Shown: positions 57,156 through 64,000 of the stretch, piece by piece | How the letters are laid out: each line of letters begins with the position of its first letter | Position numbering within the stretch: position 1 is the stretch's first letter | From: Sequoia sempervirens | Taxonomy: Eukaryota; Streptophyta; Pinopsida; Cupressales; Cupressaceae | NCBI GenBank assembly: GCA_007258455.2 | Contig: VDFB02000003.1 | Coordinates: 45,759,889 to 45,823,888, forward strand | DNA length: 64,000 nucleotides | Direction of reading: 5' to 3' | Notes under the pieces: model-generated | What the model saw: only the letters and a program-made list of their open reading frames with translations | Database searches by the model: none | What the model was told of the DNA's origin: nothing | Made by a program: the position numbers and the translations under genes

Positions 57156-57788
57156 CTAACATTTGTGAACCATTGATGGGACCACTTTCACTAAGCAAAG
57201 CCAAGGGTGGCCTAGCCGCAAACGAAATTGATCTGATTGTGGAATAATAGAAAATGTTAGATCCAAAGTTTTGGTTCCTATCAGTAATGGGAGTACAATT
57301 AATCTGATCGTAGGGCATGCAAAACCAATATATGTCTTAATCCATGTAGTTGGTTTATTATAATAATCTTGATAGAGATCTTGTAATACTACAAACTCTT
57401 TTGTGATCACATTCTAACCACAGGAAAAATATATTAATATCCCATTGGTGGGCTTATCATAGATTCTACCGGCTATGTAAAGAGGACCATTAGGAAGTTT
57501 TTGAAGTATATCTTTAGCAGAAAAAGTGATATCAAGAGATTTATTGGTTTGGCCCTTATGAGGGATAATGCCTATCACACCCACAAGCTTATCCATAGGA
57601 TTAACTTGGGCAACAGTTGGAGTTATATCATGTTGTTCACCATTTGTATCAACATTCATTACATCATTGTTTGGAGGTTCACTAGCCTTGACAAATGAAA
57701 TATTGTGTTTAGGCATGGTGTTGGTGAAAATTTGTAAGTTTTGGTTAGGGGGTGCAACGGACTTATTGCCTTGATCATTAACACCCAC
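57156..57788 (-). pseudogene. X1 protease remnant
   Basis: Two open pieces, 57788-57414 and 57410-57156, are in frame and separated by a single stop. The junction reads GILIYFSCG-stop-NVITKEF, where an active protease would have an Asp-x-Gly site, so the active site is destroyed. Downstream come TTWIKTYIGFA, LTFSIIPQSDQFRLRLGHPW and LVKVVPSMVHKC, matching the 'LLLGRPWIHAMKAVPS' region of the element A protease. Confidence 0.7.
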
Positions 57789-57830
57789 AATGGATAAATA
57801 GCCTGAATCAGAGGTCTTGAACTAAATGTT

Positions 57831-58547
57831 TTAAACGCTTACAATGTTCAGTGTTATATCCATTTTTGTGATGAAAGTGACAATAAGTAGTGGGTTTAAA
57901 GGTAGGTGGTAAGGGTTGGGTGGGATCAAGTGGTTTAACAGTTGGCAAAGTGATTTTTTTTTTTTGAAGCAATTGGTTAAGGGGGTAAATTGTCTCTTCG
58001 GGTCCCAATACGTATAAGGAACTGTTGCTTTTACAACTACCACTTGATTTGGAATTGGTTGGGTTGGTGTTTGTGGTTGAGGAGGAAGATTGAATTGTAA
58101 AAAGCCTCTATTTAGTATGCAAAATTTTTGTGTATTTTTTTGGTTTTGTGGCTCAGATTTTTCAGCTTGGTTAGAAGTGGACTTTGAGTCTCGACTAGAA
58201 ACCAAGTTGTGATAGTCACATAAGGTTGTACATAAATGCATAAATGAAGGTAATTTCATCATAGTTAATTTATCTTGAAGGTTTGTGTGCAATTTTTCGA
58301 TAAACATCTGCTGCAGATGTGCATCAGGAATCTTGACATCAATTTGAGCATACAAGGAATGGTATTGTGAGATAAAATCAATTACTTTTTCATCTGTGTG
58401 TTTTCTACATTGCATGAGGTCAACCATTGTCTTTTTAGGAGTCATGTGAACTTGAAAGTGACTTATGAAAGCATCCACGAATTCATTGAATGATTGGATG
58501 GAATGATTAGGAAAGTTGGAAAACCAGTCTAATGTAGTATCTTTCAA
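57831..58547 (-). pseudogene. X1 gag core and zinc knuckle
   Basis: The piece shows MKDTTLDWFSNFPNHSIQSF, FVDAFISHFQVHMTPKKTM, CRKHTDEKVIDFISQYHSL and MFIEKLHTNLQDKL, a Retrotrans_gag capsid. In an overlapping frame YCHFHHKNGYNTEHC followed by KRLKHLVQDL (about 57890-57831) is the zinc knuckle, so a frameshift near 58000 separates capsid and knuckle. It is the best-preserved gag of the family in this window. Confidence 0.82.
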
Positions 58548-58757
58548 GGTCCTTGGAAAAAGTTTGGCTAAGAGTTTATCATCAAGGAAAAAATCACTAC
58601 ATAAGGTTGTATAAGCATTAACATGGTTGATAGGGTCTCCAAGTTACCTCTATATTTCTCAAACTGAGGAATTTATATCTTGTGGCATCGAGGTTCGTAA
58701 GATTTCTAAGGATAAGGGGCTGCTATGGACATGATATGTGGGTGGAGTGTTTTGACC

Positions 58758-59613
58758 TTAGCTAATGGTGGAAATTTGTTGTTGCATGGATGAAATGGTG
58801 TTAAGGAGTTGTGTAAGAATAGGGTTGGGGTAATTGGTTTGAGGTGGAAGGGAAAATGGTGATGGAGTGTAGGTGATGTTAGGGGAAGTGAAAGGAATAC
58901 TAAGGGGTGTGAAGGTGGTGGATGGGGACTTGCGATGCCACAAGAGAACTAGGAATGCTAGTTGGGATTGCGAAAGAAGGAGCCATATGAATAACCCATT
59001 GCATAGTTGTGGTGACTTGAGGAGTGGTATAAGTTGATATGGATGCTATGATTGAAGGGGGAGGAACTTGAGATCCTCCTTGGCTTACAGGAATGTTTGT
59101 GGATTGGGTATTAGAAGAAGCATGTTTATTGTAAATCTCAACAATTCTTTTCATAACTTGTAAGCCATCATCACTTTGAATCAAGTGATGAAGTTTTTCG
59201 ATTGCGGGTATGGTGGTGGTAGAATTTTTTTTAAGGGACAAGTCTTGTTGTAAATTTGCAAAATCCTCATGAATATTAATGGCCTTTTCTTGCAGGATGG
59301 AATTGTTTTGTGTGTCAACATTCATTGGATGGAAAGGTGAAGGCATAGAAGTGGTATTGTCAATGCCTAATGCATTATTTTCCATACTAGGAGTAGGAGC
59401 TCTTGAGATCCCAAGGTCCACAACGAAAGTGTTATCTCGGGAAGCCATGAGTCTAGAACTTTGTCTCACTAAGGTATTATCAATGGGGCACCAAACACTC
59501 ATACAAGTACCACAAAATATGGGGTGAATGTAAATGCAAGGTAATCTAGGAATTCTAAATGCAAATAATTTTTTTTTTGCTAACGGTAACACAAAAGTAA
59601 CTACAGAAAACAA
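58758..59613 (-). pseudogene. X1 gag N-terminal region
   Basis: An open minus frame of 237 codons; the likely true start is MASRDNTFVVDLGISRAPTP at 59448. It continues with a helical segment HHLIQSDDGLQVMKRIVEIY and a Ser/Thr/Pro-rich tail. A second frame, 58943-58758, continues the low-complexity tail after a frameshift and ends LLNTISSMQQQISTIS. It is analogous to the N-terminal region of element A gag. Confidence 0.6.
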
Positions 59614-59960
59614 AAATGCAAGAAAATGCTAGAAAATGTTTGAAAATGAAATATGAATAGTGCAGGTGGATTGATTCTCCCAGGGTGGCGAATGAGTCCA
59701 ACTATGAGATTTTTTTGTGTTTTTCAGAAATTTTAAAATGATTCTAATGCTCTTCAGATGTCAATTAAGGATGTAGATGCAAAATTTTAGTTTTTTCAAT
59801 GATATGCAATGCATAAATGAAATCTAAATAAAGTTTTCACTAATGCAATATGAGAAGTCATATAATGCAAGAACAAAACAATAACCTAATTGAATGTTGA
59901 TGCAAGTGTAATATAGGATGCAATATGTGAATAAAATTAGAAATGCAAAGTGTTCAAAAT
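59614..59960 (-). other. X1 short leader
   Basis: About 350 bp of A+T-rich leader between PBS and gag contain one hairpin module (59668-59699) and many 'aaatgcaa' motifs. No ORF is supported. Confidence 0.55.
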
Positions 59961-59975
59961 GCAGGTTCACCAAAA
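59961..59975 (-). promoter_or_regulatory. Primer binding site of X1
   Basis: TTTTGGTGAACCTGC follows the minus-strand LTR end TACAGTTCA directly. Confidence 0.6.
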
Positions 59976-60330
59976 TGAACTGTAGATTTTTGGCACCATG
60001 CACCTTTCTAGCTCTTCTAGGGTTTTTCACCTTAAAGGAGAGAGTAGGGCCAAAAATGCTAACTAGTTCATTCAAATTATGTTATGTGTGATGTTATTTA
60101 AGCTAAACAAAGTGAACTAAATGAAATTTAGTGATCTATATGACTGAATTTGAATGCAAAACTAAAGATTTAAGCTATGTTGGAAAACACAATGTGATAT
60201 GTAAAACAATGAAATAAGAATGAATAAATTCATAATAGAAAGAAATGGGTTGAAATAGTGTGCACCTAGGCAAGACTTGAGGAATCTAGAATCTTTGAAA
60301 TGTTTTTTGGAATCACAGAAAATCAACAAT

Positions 60331-60480
60331 GGGAATCATTCGCCCAGGGTGGTGAATTAGTCCTGCTTCTGGTGAAAACTATCTGGAACCAATTTTTGAC
60401 TGTCAGGATCTAGAATATGACAAAACCTATATTTTTAGTCTTAAGGTGGGACTCATTCCCCGTCAGTGGTGAATTAGTCC
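60331..60480. repeat. Pair of hairpin modules in X1 5' LTR
   Basis: 60331-60363 (core ATTCGCC/GGTGAAT) and 60449-60480, 118 bp apart. Confidence 0.7.
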
Positions 60481-61115
60481 TCTCCCAAAATTCTAAGAAA
60501 TCAGGAGACAACTCTGCAACACTAGATCTAGAAATGTCTACTTGTCGGGTTGTCGAAGTCAATTCTGCAGGAAACAGACAGAATACCTTCTCCAAGCTTG
60601 AAAAATTATTGATTTGACTTGAAGCACCTATTTGACTTGTTGAACACTCTTCAACACTAAAATTCTTGTTAAATTTGCACACAAAAGTTTGCAAACACAC
60701 ATGCAAGAGGGGAAAAATGGTTGAGGGTTAGCAAATAGGTGTTTTCCTTAGTCAAACCTCACTTTGGTAATCAAACCCTTAATGAAATAATGAAATGCAA
60801 GAGAATGATAAAAATATAACATGCAAATTCTATCAACTTACCAAACCCTTATTGATGAAAATACATGAAGTTGTGTCAATGGATGCTCTAAAATGCTTGA
60901 ATTATGCTTGATTTGATGTTGTAAGATGCTTGAATGCTTGAAGGTGATGTGAGATTGAATGCTTGAATGAATGGGGGTTGAAATGGATGTAAAAATACTT
61001 ATTTATACATTCTTGTGCCTTAGTAACCCATTAATACCTCATCACAAACTGACATCAAGTGATTTTGAATAGAAACCCAAAAGGAAATTTTAAAATTTTA
61101 AAATTTGGAGCCAAG

Positions 61116-61149
61116 GGGGACTCATTTGCCACCCATGGCGAATGGGTCC
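61116..61149. repeat. Single hairpin module in X1 5' LTR
   Basis: Arms GGGACTCATTTGCC and GGCGAATGGGTCCC pair with one G-U. Confidence 0.75.
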
Positions 61150-61613
61150 CACCTAGGACCTGAAAATGGTTGTCAGGAATTAAGTCACATTTAATGTTAT
61201 TTGTCGGGTTTACATTAAAAATGGAACTTAATTAAGGCTTATAAGGGCATAAATGAGTCAAATAAAGCATAAGAAAGGTGTAAATAGTGAAATTATGCCT
61301 AGTAAAGCGTGAAATCTTGTTACAAGACTTTACAAAACTTCAAAATAGGACTTGATTAGTGATGAAAAGGTGATTTTTAGGTGAATTGTAATGAATAGAG
61401 TCTAGAAGAGTGTAGAAATATTTTACAACACTTCACAACACCTTCACCATACATCATTATTTGAATTTTAGTACCTAAATATGCATGTTCAAGCCATGTT
61501 ACGACATAAAATTAGAGCAAAATAGACCAAGCATCATGAAACAAGGCCTAAAAGACCATGAAAATGACAAGGGTCCATTTTTCTACGGTGCATGGACAAG
61601 GGAACTTTAGTTT

Positions 61614-62381
61614 CTATAGCTTGTAAGGCCTCTTACGTTTGCTAGATTCACCAATTTCTTGAATTGAACATGGAGGAGGAGGACCTAAGGTGATCCTATC
61701 ATCCTTGTCATTGCTATAAGTCATTGGTTGTTCTTTAGGAAGAATGATATTCATATCGAGAGGAGAATATAAGATCATTGTACCATCACTACGAAGCCTT
61801 AGGTATTCTTTAGGAGGTCTTATGCTACAAGGAGGATCTTGATATCCTAACCCTTTGGTTTCTTCAGTTGGGATTTTCTCTAAGACTTGATGAATGTTAT
61901 GTTCACTTGTCATATCACATCCTTGTTTACTCAAGATTGTGAATCCTTTTTCATATGTTTCTTCTAGATTGATGGGAGTGTTTGTTACTTTGTTATCATA
62001 AAATGGTTGAGTATTTGCTTGCTTAGAGGAACTAGGTTCACCTATTGTAGGGAACTTAGGTTCAAATTTTGTTTCAGGATGTAAGTAACCAAAAATCTCA
62101 AGAGGTGGTATCATAGGGTGAATTGGTTGTTTCATGGAAGGATAAAAATATGCATTAGCTTCAAGGTTGTTAAGACAATCATTTAGGAACTTATTCATGT
62201 TGTCACCATCTTCTCCAATGATGTCAACATCACGAGGAGGACATGCATGAGTAAGTTCAATTTCATTAGGTTCATTTTCAAAAGCACAACTTAACACATC
62301 CACTAAGGACTTTAAGGACATCCAAAGCTTACTAAAGCACATATCCATGATGCAAATTTTAGATTCTAAACTATGTAACAA
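61614..62381 (-). pseudogene. X2 ORF with a decayed G-patch-like segment
   Basis: A 255-codon open minus frame starting MLHSLESKICIMDMCFSKLW, with an acidic N-terminal half. It then reads YEKGFTILSKQGCD, a variable segment, and EETKGLGYQDPP, followed by RITLGPPPP. The 'KGF.I...G...KGLGY' spacing parallels the G-patch-like segment after the element A protease, and 'ALGPPLNPP' there matches 'ITLGPPPP' here. It is therefore probably the PR-RT spacer of this family, but its place just after the leader suggests gag and protease were deleted. It lacks stops over 255 codons, unusual for this window. Confidence 0.5.
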
Positions 62382-62866
62382 TTTGAAATGAAATGTTCTA
62401 GATGTAATTTTGAATTTAAGGAATGCATAAGATGAGGTAATTTAAAATAGATGCAATGAATTGGATGAAATAGAAAATCTGTAAACTGAAACAAAAAGGA
62501 AATAAAAAAGATAGAAACTCAGAAGCTAAACTTTGAATGCCAAAAAATGCAGTGCAAAATATGAAAAGCGTCTATTTTTCCCAAGGTGGCAAATGAGTCC
62601 TAGTGATGATTTTTTTCAAAAAAAAAAGAATTTTTAATTGAATTTTATGCTTTTAATGTTTTATGATCTGTATGTGAGATTCAAATGCAAATTTTGAATG
62701 ATTTTCAATAAAATGAGATGCAAAAATGCAAGCTATATGAGCTTTCACTAATGTAAAATTTGAAACCCTAGGATGCAAGTTAACCAATGCAAGTCCTAAT
62801 GCAATGCTAATGCAAACCAAATCTAGGATGATAATGCACTCCAAATCAGAATTATGATGTTCTAAA
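62382..62866 (-). other. X2 leader
   Basis: A+T-rich, with a decayed hairpin module at 62568-62600 and 'gatgcaa' motifs as in the X1 leader. No ORF is supported. Confidence 0.5.
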
Positions 62867-62882
62867 GGGAAGTTCACCAAAA
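62867..62882 (-). promoter_or_regulatory. Primer binding site of X2
   Basis: TTTTGGTGAACTTCCC follows the LTR end GGTTCCA on the minus strand. Confidence 0.58.
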
Positions 62883-64000
62883 TGGAACCAATGAAAATGG
62901 GTGGGGAATTAATTAAGCACTATCACACCTACTTTCAAGCTATTCTATTCAAGGATAACCCTAGAGATCTTAATGTGAAAGAGAAAGAGACCTTGCAATA
63001 GGGTTGTCTTAGTGGATGAAAGTAGACTAATAAGGGGTTCACCACCAATTTTAGACTTGGAAAAGATAATGAAATTCAAGATGCAACAAATAACCCTAAT
63101 TGAATGCAAAGTAACACTAAATGGCCTAGAAAAGTGAATGAAATGAAACAAAAAACTGAATACAGGAAGGTGTGCACCTAGGAAACTAAAGATGGCTGAA
63201 TGGAGGTCTGAATCACTAAAAAATATGAATTTAAAGCTAATTGGGACTTAGTCGCAAAGCTGGGTGAATTAGTCTAGTTTTTGGGAAACTATGTAGGAGC
63301 AAGAATCTGCCAAAAGGGTATCCAAATCTGTAAAAAATTGAAAACTGATTGGAACTAGGACTCATTCACCAGAAGTGGTGAATTAGTCCAGTTGGGCTTT
63401 TTTGAAGCTTCAAAGGCTGATCCTTCTCTTCTCTATCTACTTTGTCCTTCCTAATTGGTTTCTGGATCTGAAACTCCAATTTGTAACCTATAGATCTTCT
63501 CCAAGGTTCTCTAAGGCCTAATGACAACTTTGATCTCTTGACAACTTTTCTCCAATCTCACTCCTTAGGAAATCTGTAACCTAGACCTAAAAATCACACA
63601 CAAAGGAGAGGGGAAAATGTTGTGGGGTTAGTGGATAGGGGTTTGCCTTGGTCAAACCCCGTTTTGGAAATAAATCCTTGAAATGAAATCAAATAAGAAT
63701 GGAGAATGATGAATGGACAAATGACAATGTTGCAACTCACCAAACCCTAGCAATAAGGTGCTACAAATATGTATGTAATGGCTCCAATGGATGTAGACCT
63801 TGACTATTGCTTGAATTGGATAGATCTTGAATTGAACACTTGCTTGAATCACAAAACACTACACCATAATTGTTAGCTCTAAAACAACATGATTCATGGA
63901 ATATTTGACATGATGATTGATGCTTGAAGAACTTGTGAATTCTTGTGAACACTTGATTTCTTGTTAGATTGCTAGGTGAAAATATGAGTGAAAGAACCTT
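62883..64000 (-). mobile_element. 5' LTR of X2, cut by the window end
   Basis: It matches 26198-26734 followed by 36939-37570 without the element C insertion, and so preserves the empty site of C at about 63410-63420. Hairpin modules lie at 63243 and 63358. Confidence 0.82.
63243..63389. repeat. Pair of hairpin modules in X2 5' LTR
   Basis: 63243-63275 (decayed) and 63358-63389 (core ATTCACC/GGTGAAT), 115 bp apart. Confidence 0.65.

Larger units (their letters stand above)
52764..61592 (-). mobile_element. Gypsy element X1, minus strand, gag-protease only (non-autonomous type)
   Basis: LTR-like direct repeats 52764-54367 and 59976-61592 (1604 and 1617 bp) enclose, on the minus strand, PBS, gag, a protease remnant, a short unrecognised ORF, a 3' region with tandem repeats and a PPT. 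No RT, RNase H or integrase is found in the 5.6-kb internal region. The flanks TGTAT and TGGAC do not form a clean target duplication, so insertion into X2 is inferred from position only. Confidence 0.75.
59976..61592 (-). mobile_element. 5' LTR of X1
   Basis: It runs TGAACTGTAG...CTACGGTGCA on the plus strand, partner of 52764-54367. Hairpin modules lie at 60331, 60449 and 61116, the same three positions as in the 3' LTR. Confidence 0.82.
26198..64000 (-). mobile_element. Gypsy element X2, minus strand, host of nested elements C, B and X1
   Basis: The 3' LTR is 26198-26734 plus 36939-38308, with the PPT at 38309-38325. Internal sequence is 38326-38919, 51270-52763 and 61593-62866, with the PBS at 62867-62882. 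The 5' LTR begins at 62883 and leaves the window. Both LTRs start on the plus strand with TGGAACCAAT. The visible internal sequence has a G-patch-like ORF and a gag zinc knuckle but no RT or integrase. Confidence 0.7.

Overview
The window is almost pure transposable-element DNA from a large plant nuclear genome, most likely a conifer. Supporting this: A+T-rich sequence; at least five Ty3/gypsy-type LTR elements nested in one another and riddled with stop codons; an L1-type LINE remnant; and a fragment of a Penelope-like element (PLE), a class whose known plant presence is essentially the conifer 'Dryad' lineage. I see no intact host gene, tRNA, rRNA or CRISPR array. The species cannot be told from the sequence.

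Layout. 1-1693: partial LTR of a minus-strand gypsy element. 1779-9701: copy 1 of a duplicated A+T-rich repeat, split by a 5'-truncated PLE (3683-5970) and a minus-strand LINE remnant (6668-9387). 9702-about 11690: LTR-like sequence without a partner. About 12245-21333: gypsy element A (minus strand; RNase H start, RT, G-patch-like segment, protease, gag, leader, PBS, 5' LTR), truncated at its 3' side. 21334-24555: copy 2 of the duplicated repeat, without the PLE and LINE. 24556-26197: A+T-rich DNA with a broken DUF4283-like ORF. 26198-64000: a large nest. Its host is gypsy element X2 (minus; 3' LTR 26198-26734 plus 36939-38308, 5' LTR from 62883 past the window end). Into X2 went element C (26735-36938, plus, Tat-like), element B (38920-51269, plus, chromovirus-like, tRNA-iMet PBS, itself carrying a 1.03-kb inverted-repeat transposon in its 5' LTR) and element X1 (52764-61592, minus, gag and protease only, same family as X2).

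How the parts relate. A, X1 and X2 belong to one broad group: all have a PBS reading TTTGGTGAAC or TTTTGGTGAAC directly after an LTR ending in CA. X1 and X2 share a 3' non-coding region with about 95-bp tandem repeats and a PPT of the form AAAG(T/C)G(G/A)GGGCTAAA. B and C each encode PR, RT, RNase H and integrase, but every ORF is broken, mainly by TAG stops that a single C-to-T or G-to-A change would explain, as expected for old, heavily methylated elements.

The least explained signals are: a dispersed hairpin of about 33 bp (18 sites, usually in pairs about 115 bp apart, with one compensatory base-pair change); an array of A+T hairpins in the LTR U3 of the same group; seven GGTTC-N4-GAACC dyads inside the inverted-repeat transposon; a degenerate array of about 20-bp units in the leader of A; and a hammerhead-ribozyme-like relic at the 3' end of the PLE. 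All boundaries were read by eye.
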